Shown here: positions 1 through 7,577 of the stretch, piece after piece
How the letters are laid out: the number at the start of each line of letters is the position of its first letter
Numbering within the stretch: position 1 is the first letter of the stretch
Assembly: GCA_016187725.1 (NCBI GenBank)
Contig: JACPJE010000159.1
Span: 1 to 34,050, forward strand
Direction of reading: 5' to 3'
Length of the DNA: 34,050 bases
Source of the DNA: Candidatus Latescibacterota bacterium
GTDB taxonomy: Bacteria; Latescibacterota; UBA2968; UBA8231
Position numbers and translations under genes: made by a program
The notes under the pieces: generated by a model
The model's database searches: none
Told to the model about the DNA's origin: nothing
What the model saw: only the letters and a program-made list of their open reading frames with translations

Positions 1-786
1 AACCCTGGCCAGGTCATCGGCCAGGATGGCAACGCCAACCTCACTGGGCAGATCTCGATAGGTAACACGGACCATTCCTACATCAACCAGAACTTTGGCA
101 TGACGCCCGTCGGTCTGATGAACCCGCTGGGGGCCGAGGTGCATCTGGTCCTGCGCTCCCATGGCCCGGCCATTCCCGGCATGATCGACGAACAGACCTC
201 CACCTTCAACGGCGGCTGCCCGCCCAATACCTGCGGCAACGCCCGCTTCTCCATCCACATGCTGCCCGAAAGCCGGATACCCAGCACGCGTCCGGTCCAG
301 GTTTTTCCCGCCATTGATGCAGCCACGCCAGCGGCGGGTTCGGCCAGAGTCATCAGGACCTCCCGGGGAATGACGGCGACCCTCCGCAGTTCAGGACTCT
401 CCCCCGGCACCGCGGTGTCGATGTGGTGGGTGGTGTTCAACCACCCGGAAAAGTGCGCCACCACTCCCTGCACCGCGGCGGATCTGAAAAACCCGGAGGT
501 CATGCCCGATATGTTGGGGAACCCCGGCCAGGTCATCGGCCAGGATGGCAACGCCGTCCTCACCGGGCAGATCGCGGTGGGAAATACGGACCATTCCTAC
601 ATCAACCAGAACTTCGGGATGCCCCCGGTGGGGCTGATGGACCCGCTGGGGGCCGAGGTGCATCTGGTCCTGCGCTCCCATGGCCCGGCCATTCCCGGCA
701 TGGTCGATGAACAGACCTCCACCTTCAACGGCGGCTGCCCGCCCAACACCTGCGGCAACGCCCGCTTCTCCATCCACATGCCCTGA
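1..786 (+). CDS. 3' end of a secreted-type protein built of ~173-residue repeats (5' end outside window)
   Basis: The frame is open from base 1 to the TGA at 784-786, so the start lies to the left. The segment from Asn-Pro-Gly-Gln-Val to the Gly-Gly-Cys-Pro-Pro-Asn-Thr-Cys block occurs twice, 519 bases (173 codons) apart. Each unit holds a WWVVFNHPEKC stretch, a C-x5-C pair, an LRSHGPAIPG block and a second pair in GGCPPNTCGN. Paired Cys residues suggest disulfides and an extracytoplasmic location. The pattern resembles a conserved secreted hypothetical family that usually occurs as one ~170-residue domain after a signal peptide; here at least two are in tandem. I recognise no catalytic function. 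The second copy ends the protein at SIHMP, whereas the first continues into a linker, MLPESRIPSTRPVQVFPA. No T9SS tail is present. Confidence 0.7.
   Translation, partial: NPGQVIGQDGNANLTGQISIGNTDHSYINQNFGMTPVGLMNPLGAEVHLVLRSHGPAIPGMIDEQTSTFNGGCPPNTCGNARFSIHMLPESRIPSTRPVQVFPAIDAATPAAGSARVIRTSRGMTATLRSSGLSPGTAVSMWWVVFNHPEKCATTPCTAADLKNPEVMPDMLGNPGQVIGQDGNAVLTGQIAVGNTDHSYINQNFGMPPVGLMDPLGAEVHLVLRSHGPAIPGMVDEQTSTFNGGCPPNTCGNARFSIHMP
1..786 (+). repeat. Tandem 519-bp coding repeat, two partial/complete copies visible
   Basis: Copy A starts at or before base 1 and its conserved part runs to about 263. Copy B has the equivalent part at 520-782. Most differences are single bases; the stretches covering LRSHGPAIPG and the GGCPPNTCGN block are nearly identical at DNA level. 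This implies recent duplication or gene conversion. The unit may continue to the left of the window. Confidence 0.85.
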
Positions 787-809
787 GCGCGTGCCGGATC
801 CCCGAAAGG

Positions 810-843
810 GGGAGCGGGTGCGGTTGAGGCTGCGCCTGCTCCC
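810..843 (+). terminator. Strong hairpin after the repeat gene, no U-tract
   Basis: GGGAGC at 810-815 pairs with GCTCCC at 838-843, and the inner bases continue the stem with G-U wobbles around a short loop. It lies between the stop at 786 and the next start at 895. The absence of a T run makes it a doubtful intrinsic terminator; it may be an RNA-stabilising stem. Confidence 0.35.
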
Positions 844-894
844 CTGTACCGGCCCCTGGAACTTCAGGCATAGAAAGAAGGCAGGAGCATCGGC

Positions 895-1188
895 ATGACC
901 AGACACCTGTTGATCGTCGATGGAGATGAGGAGCGCCCTCGGGATCTCAGGCAAGAAGAGCTTGCCGAGGTCATAGATGAGACACTGTTGGAATTGATCG
1001 AGATCAACCAGGGCCAGCAGAACCTCCTCGAGTGGACAGAGGCGCGGTTGATCCAACTCGCCCTGGAACAGGCCCTGCACAACAAGAGCCGGGCAGCCAG
1101 GCAGTTGGGGGTGCCGCGCAAGCGGCTGGAGCGAAGGGTGAGGAAGTACCAGCAGAATACACGAGAGAAAGTGGATGTATGTACTTGA
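895..1188 (+). CDS. Small protein: receiver-like N-terminal stub joined to a Fis-type HTH
   Basis: The 97-residue product starts with ATG after an AGGAG about 9 bases upstream. Residues 4-12 (HLLIVDGDE) look like the first beta strand and acidic cluster of a response-regulator receiver, but the rest of a receiver is absent. Residues ~48-88 match the Fis-type helix-turn-helix (HTH_8) that ends sigma54 activators: ALEQALHNKSRAARQLGVP followed by a basic RKRLERRVRKY helix. The same kind of HTH ends the activator at 4407-7547 (GNKSKAATLLHTDRKKVERR). Likely a DNA-binding remnant of an NtrC-type regulator that lost its receiver body and AAA+ domain; it could still bind DNA as a dimer. Whether it is functional is unknown. 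It sits 11 bases before the next start, so it is co-transcribed with the glycosidase-like gene. Confidence 0.65.
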   Translation: MTRHLLIVDGDEERPRDLRQEELAEVIDETLLELIEINQGQQNLLEWTEARLIQLALEQALHNKSRAARQLGVPRKRLERRVRKYQQNTREKVDVCT

Positions 1189-1199
1189 GGAGGGAGATC

Positions 1200-2135
1200 A
1201 TGCTGAAGACGGTTTTCGCCATCGGAATCCTTTTCATCGCCACGGGGATCGCATACCCCCAGAGTCCCCTCCTGCCCAAGAAACTCGCCATTTACTACGG
1301 CTGGCCGAGCGGGGTCAATAAGGCTCACGAAACCTCGGGCTCACTCGAAGACAAACTCAATGCGGCGACAGCCCAGTTCAAGGACTACGACCTCGTCGTA
1401 TTTTCGGGGACGTTGGAGTTTCCGCAGTACACCGGGGCAGTAGGGCAGATGCTCGATGGATGTAGCCAAAATAGCCATCCTGATCACGACAAGACGGTCG
1501 AGATCATCAGGAGGCTCAAAACACCGCCGAATAATACAGCGGTTTATGGGTACGTAACTATAGGAGGAGAGAGGACAAACCGCCGCTGCTCACCAGACGG
1601 ACCGCGTGTGCAACTTACTATAGATGAAGTTAGGTCACGTGTCGACGACTGGGCAGCTATGGGCGTGGTAGGGATCTTTCTCGACGAGGCCGGCTATGAT
1701 TTTGGCTGCAGTCGCCAGCGGCAAAATACGGTAGTGGATTACATCCACAGCAAGGGACTCAGCGCCTTCATCAATGCCTGGAATCCCGAGGAGGTCTTCG
1801 ACTCAACGGCGAAGGGCAAGGTGGTCTATTATTACCCTCCAGGAACTGTCCCTAGTATCTACGATCCTCTTGAATCTTCAGCCGCTATGAACCCACAGGG
1901 CTTGCCGACTCGCTTGGGTCCCAACGACATCTACCTGCACGAGAGTTTTCAGATAATCAACAACAACTATCAGGACGCAGTGTTCTGGAAGGAAAGATCT
2001 GACAAGGCTCTGAACTACAAGAACCAGTTCGGCACGCGTATGGCTACGGTAACGACCATGTGTACTCCTCAGACATCGATCTGCGACCCACCCCGGACTG
2101 AGTGCGGAGATGGGCGCCAGCGCCGGGGTGGATGA
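1200..2135 (+). CDS. Secreted TIM-barrel glycosidase-like protein (GH114 / spherulin-4 type), C-terminus broken
   Basis: ATG at 1200 follows an AGGAGGGA at 1188-1195. An in-frame extension back to 1032 is possible but overlaps the HTH gene and lacks a Shine-Dalgarno. Residues 1-20 (MLKTVFAIGILFIATGIAYP) are a Sec signal peptide. The mature part has the strand/helix pattern of endo-alpha-1,4-polygalactosaminidase/spherulin-4-like barrels: LAIYYGWPSGV, YDLVVFSGTLEF, VYGYVTIGG, a helix VRSRVDDWAAMG, then GIFLDEAGYDFG with the expected acidic residues, LSAFINAWNPEEVF and FGTRMATVTTM near the end. After about residue 295 the family pattern stops and the frame runs into an unrelated Arg-rich tail that overlaps the next gene out of frame. 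I infer loss of the last strand and helix. Domain family is fairly secure; enzymatic specificity is not. Confidence 0.6.
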   Translation: MLKTVFAIGILFIATGIAYPQSPLLPKKLAIYYGWPSGVNKAHETSGSLEDKLNAATAQFKDYDLVVFSGTLEFPQYTGAVGQMLDGCSQNSHPDHDKTVEIIRRLKTPPNNTAVYGYVTIGGERTNRRCSPDGPRVQLTIDEVRSRVDDWAAMGVVGIFLDEAGYDFGCSRQRQNTVVDYIHSKGLSAFINAWNPEEVFDSTAKGKVVYYYPPGTVPSIYDPLESSAAMNPQGLPTRLGPNDIYLHESFQIINNNYQDAVFWKERSDKALNYKNQFGTRMATVTTMCTPQTSICDPPRTECGDGRQRRGG

Positions 2136-4080
2136 TCCTGGCCAGGGAGGAGGGGTGGCGTGGGGGGATTACGACAGTGACGGCGACCTGGATCTCTACC
2201 TGAGCAACATCGGGACGAACCGGCTCTATCAAAACAACGGCAATGGGACCTTCCAGCAGGCTCAGGCAGCCGCAGGAGTAGACGACAGCGGGGATGGGGC
2301 AGGAGTGGCCTGGGGAGACTATGACAACGACGGAGATCTGGACCTATACGTGGCCAAGAGCGGCAGCGCCAATCGCCTGTACTGCAACACAGGAGTAGCA
2401 CAGAATAGCTGGTTGACAGTCAAGTTGATGGGGACCCGGAGCAACCGGGACGGGATCGGGGCGCGGGTAATCGCTGAGACAGGCACAAAACAACAACGCC
2501 GGGATGTGGACGGCGGGGCGGGGTTGTTCTCGCAGTCCTCCCTGCCGGTGGAGTTCGGGTTTGGGAATACCGCTACCGTCGATGAACTCAGTATCCGCTG
2601 GCCTTCCGGGACGGTGCAGACGTTGGCAAATGTGGCGACCAACCAGAGCCTCACGGTGATCGAACCCAATACACCCTTGGGGAACAATGTGCCCGTATCA
2701 CCTGGCAGCGGCGTGATCTTGGAGTTTGAGAATATTACTCTCCAGGGCGAGACCACTGTGAGCACTACCAATGAGGTAACCTCTACCCCCTTCAAGATAG
2801 GAGATATGACCTTATTCTATGATATCAGAACTACCGCAACCTTCAACGGGTTGATCGAGGTCTGCATCCCCTATTCTCAACCACTGAATGATCCTTCGCT
2901 CTGGCATTATGGAACCGACGGTGGGATTGATGGCTGGCAGTCAGTTCCCCTGAACCCCGACCCACCTCCCAATACCGTCTGCGGCAATGTCAACAGCCTC
3001 TCCCCCTTTGTAGTCGTGGAGAAACCGGCCAGCACCACCACCGTGAAGGTGGAGGCCAACTTCGTCAGGAAGGGGGCGACCACGGCTAACAAGGTTCCGG
3101 TGGACGGCGCCCGGGTGGTGATGCTGCCCAAATCAGCGGTTCAAAGCCAGTGCAATGCGCTGGATGCCAACTGCGGCTGGGCCAACCTGACGCAGATCAA
3201 CACCGCCGGCGACCCGGTGATGACTACGGTAAACGGCAGCGCGGTGGTGACCAGTTCAGTGGCTGATTCCAGCGGCTGGGTGATCTATCTCGACATCGGG
3301 GGGGCCACCGCCGCAGGGGCGACCATCACCGGGGGCACGACGAAGATAGGGGTGGCCAATGGCGACGGCGCCCTGGAGAAGAAGTTCACCAACATCCTGG
3401 TGGCAGATGAGACAGGTCTGACTGCCACGGCCATCACCCAGCGCCAGCAGCGCATCACCGGCTCGGTGCTGGAGATCACCTATCCGGACACGGTGGAATG
3501 GGATGGCATGGATTTCCTGTACCCCTTCATCTTCACCAGCGACAGCGAATGGGAGGTGGATATCTGCGGCAGCGTGCCCCAGGGGTACCGCATTGTCGGT
3601 GATCCTTGCATCCAGTTGTTCCTGGCCAATGAGACCAAGGTGAGCTTCTTTGAGGTAGAAGAGATCGGCAGCCCTGAGCCGCATCTGGGCTTGCATGGGC
3701 AGGTCAAACACCACGGCAGGACCAAGGCCCTGAAACTGGAGGTGCCTGGCAAGCGCAAGGCGAAAGGCCATTTGAAGAATGCAGAAAATGCCCAAGTGCC
3801 GACAGCCTACGCCCTGCATCCGGCTTATCCCAACCCCTTCAACCCAACCACCCAGCTCGCCTATCAGCTCCCCCAAGCCGGCGAGGTCGAACTGGTCGTC
3901 TATGGCCTGACAGGGCAGAAACTGAGGGTGTTGGTCCAGGGGCGCCAGGAGGCCGGCTTCTATCAGGTGGAGTGGGATGGCCGGGATAAGGCCGGGCAGT
4001 CGGTCTCCAGCGGCGTGTACTTCTATCGTCTGGAGGCCGGATCGTTCAGGGAGACGAGGCGGATGGTGCTGGTGCGGTGA
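2110..4080 (+). CDS. FG-GAP/VCBS + ASPIC/UnbV surface protein with T9SS C-terminal sorting domain, 5'-truncated
   Basis: Visible domains: two FG-GAP/VCBS Ca-binding repeats (~1-85; AWGDYDSDGDLDLYLSN and AWGDYDNDGDLDLYVAKSG), an ASPIC/UnbV domain (~100-175; RDGIGARV, IRWPSGTVQTL), a beta-sandwich module common in bacterial surface proteins (~185-315; VSPGSGVILEFENIT, ending in NSLSPFVVVEK), Thr/Ala-rich beta segments, and a C-terminal FlgD-like/T9SS type A sorting domain (~570-656) with AYPNPFNPTTQLAY and SSGVYFYRLEAG. Such proteins need a signal peptide, but the first ATG (2110) falls inside an FG-GAP repeat and none is present. The frame upstream is closed by TAA at 2050. The gene therefore appears to have lost its 5' end at the junction with the glycosidase-like gene, which overlaps it by 26 bases in another frame. 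A terminator follows immediately. Confidence 0.8.
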   Translation: MGASAGVDDPGQGGGVAWGDYDSDGDLDLYLSNIGTNRLYQNNGNGTFQQAQAAAGVDDSGDGAGVAWGDYDNDGDLDLYVAKSGSANRLYCNTGVAQNSWLTVKLMGTRSNRDGIGARVIAETGTKQQRRDVDGGAGLFSQSSLPVEFGFGNTATVDELSIRWPSGTVQTLANVATNQSLTVIEPNTPLGNNVPVSPGSGVILEFENITLQGETTVSTTNEVTSTPFKIGDMTLFYDIRTTATFNGLIEVCIPYSQPLNDPSLWHYGTDGGIDGWQSVPLNPDPPPNTVCGNVNSLSPFVVVEKPASTTTVKVEANFVRKGATTANKVPVDGARVVMLPKSAVQSQCNALDANCGWANLTQINTAGDPVMTTVNGSAVVTSSVADSSGWVIYLDIGGATAAGATITGGTTKIGVANGDGALEKKFTNILVADETGLTATAITQRQQRITGSVLEITYPDTVEWDGMDFLYPFIFTSDSEWEVDICGSVPQGYRIVGDPCIQLFLANETKVSFFEVEEIGSPEPHLGLHGQVKHHGRTKALKLEVPGKRKAKGHLKNAENAQVPTAYALHPAYPNPFNPTTQLAYQLPQAGEVELVVYGLTGQKLRVLVQGRQEAGFYQVEWDGRDKAGQSVSSGVYFYRLEAGSFRETRRMVLVR

Positions 4081-4106
4081 TCGCGCGCCCCTCCCGGTTC
4101 AGGTAC

Positions 4107-4140
4107 CAACGGCCACCTGCCCAGGTGGCCGTTGCTTTTC
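4107..4140 (+). terminator. Rho-independent terminator after the T9SS protein
   Basis: A 12-bp perfect stem (4107-4118 with 4123-4134; core AACGGCCACCT / AGGTGGCCGTT) has a 4-base loop and is followed by CTTTTC. It begins 26 bases after the stop at 4080. Confidence 0.85.
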
Positions 4141-4189
4141 TGGCAGGAGGCGGGCACTTGGCCCTGGCAGGCATCAGGAGACTTTCCGC

Positions 4190-4219
4190 TTGACAGCAAC
4201 CGCCCTGCGGAGGTATCGT
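4190..4219 (+). promoter_or_regulatory. Sigma70-like promoter for the propeller-activator gene
   Basis: TTGACA at 4190-4195, an 18-base spacer, then TATCGT at 4214-4219. It is the same layout as the promoter at 12697 (TTGACA, 18 bases, TATCCT). It lies downstream of the terminator and gives a leader of about 180 bases before the start at 4407. Confidence 0.5.
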
Positions 4220-4243
4220 TAGGCCAACTTCGCAAAAGGCAAA

Positions 4244-4259
4244 GGGCGCGAAAGCGCCC
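4244..4259 (+). promoter_or_regulatory. GNRA-capped leader hairpin
   Basis: GGGCGC (4244-4249), loop GAAA (4250-4253), GCGCCC (4254-4259): a 6-bp GC stem with a GAAA tetraloop inside the long 5' leader of the 4407 gene. No T run follows, so it is not a terminator. A role in mRNA stability or regulation is conjecture. Confidence 0.4.
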
Positions 4260-4406
4260 GACGCAAAGGCGCGGGTCCTCGTCTGACCGGCCAGGGTCGG
4301 GGAGGGGCGGGGCATAATGGGCCGGCCAGCACAAGACAGCCGCACTGCCGGAGAGAGCCTATCTCAGCAGGTGCGGTTTTTGTTTGCTCCTCGCCAGGAG
4401 GTACAG

Positions 4407-7400
4407 ATGATGAACAGCCAGTTCAAACCCAAAGCCCCAGGCGAGCGGGGGGTGTGGGAGCAGTTCACCCTGGAAGACGGCCTGCCGGACCTGAAGCTCG
4501 AATGCCTCTTCGCCGATTGCCGGGGAATGCTCTGGATCGGGACGCACGACCGGGGGGTGGCCCGCTTCGACGGGGAGCGCTTCGAGACCTTCACCACCCG
4601 GGAGGGTCTGGCCGGCGACGGGGTGTACAGCATCCTGGAAGACCAGGAGGGGGCGCTGTGGTTCGGGACTATGGGCGGGCTGAGCCGCTATGACGGGAAG
4701 CAGTTCGAGACCGTGCAACTCCCTTCAGGGGAACGCTGCGGTTTCAGGCGGGGCAGTTGCATGGACCAGGAGGGCCGGCTGTGGTTTGGGGTGAAGGGCC
4801 GGCCCGGAGACCCGGTGAGGGTCTGTCGCTGGGATGGAAGAGGGCTGGAACAGATCGCCCTGGCCGAATCTGTGGACCTGCGGCTGCGCGGTATCGACCA
4901 GATCATCGCCGGCCCTGGCCGGGAGGTCTGGTTCGGGGGAGCAGGGCTGTACCGCTACGACGGCGCACAGTTCCACACCCTTGTCGAGCCGCCCACCACC
5001 CCGGCTGACCTCATCTTCTACATGATCCTGAGAACCAATGGCGAGCTGTGGCACATCCAGTGCAAAGGCGACCTCACGGTATGGAAGGAAGACCAGGCCA
5101 GGGGGATGGGGCGGGAGTTCGCCGGCCACCGGCTCAACGGCCTGCTGGAGGACGGCGAGGGCAGGGTCTGGGCGACTTCCTGGCAGAAAGCCCTGCTCCG
5201 CGGTGATGGCGCTGAATTCGCAGTGGTTCAAAAGACCGGGAATCCGCTGCAGGGCAACCCCTGCCTGGACCAGCAGGGAAGGCTGTGGTGCCGCACCTAT
5301 GGGTGGGGACTCTATTGCTACGACACCACCCGCTTCGAGGTCTTCAAGAAGGAGCAGGGGCTGCCGGCCGCGGAGGTGAACTGCCTGGCCGAGGATGGGA
5401 GAGGCCGGCTGTGGGTTGGCACTTCGGCGGGAATAACCGGATACGATGGCCAGGGGTTCCAGGCTCTGGAGCAGGCCGAGGCGCTGCAGGGCAAGTCGAT
5501 CTGCGCCCTGCAGGCAGACGAGGCGCAGCGGCTGTGGATCACCACCTGGACCAGTCTCTACGTACACGAAAAGGGAATACTGCGTCTGTCAGAAGTGCCG
5601 GAGATCTCCTGCTCTGGATTGACCAACCTGGCCGTGGACAGGGGGAAGGTCTGGTTCGGATATCAGTACCAGTACAAAGGCTTCAGCTTCGGGTGTCTCG
5701 AAGAGGGGCAGGTGCGGTACTTCCCCTTCGATGACGCCTATCCCTTTCAGGTGGGCGGGCTGCTGGTGGATCGGAAGGGTCGGCTGTGGATCGGCTCCCG
5801 GTATGCGGACACCTGGGAGGGGGTGTGTCGGTACGACGGCGAGCGGTTTACGCCCTTCACCCAGGCCGATGGTCTGGCCGGGGGTGGCGTCTACGCCCTG
5901 TATGAAGATCGGGAGGGAGGCATCTGGATTGGCACTGCCCAAGGAGCCAGCCGTTACGATGGCCAGCGCTTCACCACCTTCACCCAGACCGAGGGCCTGC
6001 CCTTTGCCATTGTCCGAGCCATCGCCCAGACCCAGGATGGGAAACTGTGGTTCGGTACCGAGGGCGGCGGGGTGGGATGCTATGACGGTCAGGTACTCCA
6101 GATTATCCAACTCTCCGGCAATCCGGACCTGAATCGAATCAACGCTGTTTGCCAAAACCGCCAGGACCAGATCTGGTTCGGCACGGAGGGCGGGCTGGTG
6201 CGCTACACCCCGCAGCAAGTGCCGCCTACCATATCCCTGACCCAGGTGGTAGCCGACCAGACCTACGAAGGATCTGAGGCCATCGAAATCCCCACCACCG
6301 CCGGCCGGATCAGCTTCTGTTTCCAGGGCAAGAGCACTGTGGATCGGGCCTCGCGCCTGGTCTATCGGTATCGGTTAAAGGGCCATGAAACCTGCTGGCA
6401 CCAGACGCGCAAAAAACAGGTGGACTACCCCCAGTTGAAGCCGGGCGAGTACTGCTTTCAGGTACAGGCCGTGGACACGGATCTGAACTACTCCGCGATG
6501 GCCACGGCCCAGGTGAAGGTCATTGAGGATCTGCGCATCGAGGGGTTGACCGAGGTGCTGCGGGTGGGGAGCACCGGGCAGCAACTGATCGGCCAGAGCC
6601 GGGCCTGGCGCCAGGTGCAGGCCGACCTGGCCCAGGTGGCCCTCACCGACCTGACCGTGCTGATCCTGGGCGAGACCGGCACTGGCAAGGGGCTGGCGGC
6701 CGGGTCCATCCACCAGCAAAGCCCCCGGCGGAGCGGCCCCTTTATCCAGGTCAACTGCGGGGCCATCCCCACGGAGCTGGTGGAGAGCGAACTCTTCGGG
6801 CATGAGCGGGGGGCCTTCACCGGTGCGGTCTCCCGCAAGCTGGGCAAGTTCGAGCTGGCCGAGGGCGGCACCCTCTTCCTGGACGAGATCGGCGACCTGC
6901 CCCTGGGGGCGCAGGCAGCCCTGCTCCAGTTCCTGCAGGAGAAGACCTTCCAGCGGGTGGGCGGCAGGGAGATCTTGACCGGGGACGTGCGGATCATCGC
7001 CGCCACCAACCGCGATCTGCAGGCAACCATGCGGGAGGGAGAGTTCCGCAAGGACCTGTTCTATCGGCTCAGCGCCTTTGTGGTGGAGCTGCCTCCCCTG
7101 CGCCAGCGGCGGGAGGACATCCCGCTGTTGGTCGATTACTTCGCCGGGGAGTTCGCTCGGCACCTGGACCGGCCAGCACCGGCCATCGACCCCGAGGTGG
7201 TGGAGTACCTGCAGGCTTACAGCTGGTCAGGCAACGTACGGGAACTGGAGCATCTGGTGCAGCGGGCGGTGCTCTTGTGCAAGGAGGGGGTCATCCATCG
7301 GGAAGACGTGGCCGTGCCCTCTCCTGTGTCTAGGGCAGAGGTCGCTACTACAGACGGGATGCTGGAAACCATGCTCCAGAGCGGCAACGGCAACCCGGAG

Positions 7401-7547
7401 GGGGATCTGCTCGAAAGGGCAGAGGAGGTAGTCTTGCGCCTGGCCCTGACCAAGGCCCAGGGCAACAAGAGCAAGGCCGCCACCCTGCTCCACACAGACC
7501 GCAAGAAGGTGGAGCGCCGGGCCAGGAAGTACCGGCTCGGGGAATGA
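4407..7547 (+). CDS. Sigma54-dependent activator with Reg_prop double propeller and Y_Y_Y sensor
   Basis: Start chosen at 4407 because AGGAGG lies at 4396-4401; the frame is open back to 4317 without a better site. The 1046-residue product has about 13 Reg_prop blades in residues ~1-605 (repeating LWFGT..G..RYDG), enough for two seven-bladed propellers, then a Y_Y_Y domain (~620-715), then a sigma54 AAA+ domain (~735-960), then a Fis-type HTH (~1005-1046). Walker A is GETGTGKG (755-762), with Gly where most relatives have Glu after the Lys. GAFTGA, the sigma54 contact loop, is intact (802-807), as are Walker B (TLFLDEIGD), the FRKDLFYRL arginine-finger region and the sensor II WSGNVRELEHL. 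Reg_prop/Y_Y_Y modules normally face the periplasm, followed by a membrane helix and a kinase. Here I see no signal peptide and no membrane segment, so the sensor should be cytoplasmic and act directly on the ATPase. Ligand and target promoters are unknown. Confidence 0.9.
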   Translation: MMNSQFKPKAPGERGVWEQFTLEDGLPDLKLECLFADCRGMLWIGTHDRGVARFDGERFETFTTREGLAGDGVYSILEDQEGALWFGTMGGLSRYDGKQFETVQLPSGERCGFRRGSCMDQEGRLWFGVKGRPGDPVRVCRWDGRGLEQIALAESVDLRLRGIDQIIAGPGREVWFGGAGLYRYDGAQFHTLVEPPTTPADLIFYMILRTNGELWHIQCKGDLTVWKEDQARGMGREFAGHRLNGLLEDGEGRVWATSWQKALLRGDGAEFAVVQKTGNPLQGNPCLDQQGRLWCRTYGWGLYCYDTTRFEVFKKEQGLPAAEVNCLAEDGRGRLWVGTSAGITGYDGQGFQALEQAEALQGKSICALQADEAQRLWITTWTSLYVHEKGILRLSEVPEISCSGLTNLAVDRGKVWFGYQYQYKGFSFGCLEEGQVRYFPFDDAYPFQVGGLLVDRKGRLWIGSRYADTWEGVCRYDGERFTPFTQADGLAGGGVYALYEDREGGIWIGTAQGASRYDGQRFTTFTQTEGLPFAIVRAIAQTQDGKLWFGTEGGGVGCYDGQVLQIIQLSGNPDLNRINAVCQNRQDQIWFGTEGGLVRYTPQQVPPTISLTQVVADQTYEGSEAIEIPTTAGRISFCFQGKSTVDRASRLVYRYRLKGHETCWHQTRKKQVDYPQLKPGEYCFQVQAVDTDLNYSAMATAQVKVIEDLRIEGLTEVLRVGSTGQQLIGQSRAWRQVQADLAQVALTDLTVLILGETGTGKGLAAGSIHQQSPRRSGPFIQVNCGAIPTELVESELFGHERGAFTGAVSRKLGKFELAEGGTLFLDEIGDLPLGAQAALLQFLQEKTFQRVGGREILTGDVRIIAATNRDLQATMREGEFRKDLFYRLSAFVVELPPLRQRREDIPLLVDYFAGEFARHLDRPAPAIDPEVVEYLQAYSWSGNVRELEHLVQRAVLLCKEGVIHREDVAVPSPVSRAEVATTDGMLETMLQSGNGNPEGDLLERAEEVVLRLALTKAQGNKSKAATLLHTDRKKVERRARKYRLGE

Positions 7548-7577
7548 GGCACCGGGAAGGTCTCTCCGCAGCGCTGT

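Noticed and set aside
2042-2102. A second frame reading GYGNDHVYSSDIDLRPTPD just before the FG-GAP gene, which might be the true end of the glycosidase-like protein.
   Set aside because: The original frame still matches the family through FGTRMATVTTM over the same bases, so the alternative reading is probably coincidental.
4141-4406. Possible sigma54 (-24/-12) promoter before the activator gene.
   Set aside because: No TGGC-N-TTGC pair with correct spacing was found; the TTGACA/TATCGT pair is the better candidate.
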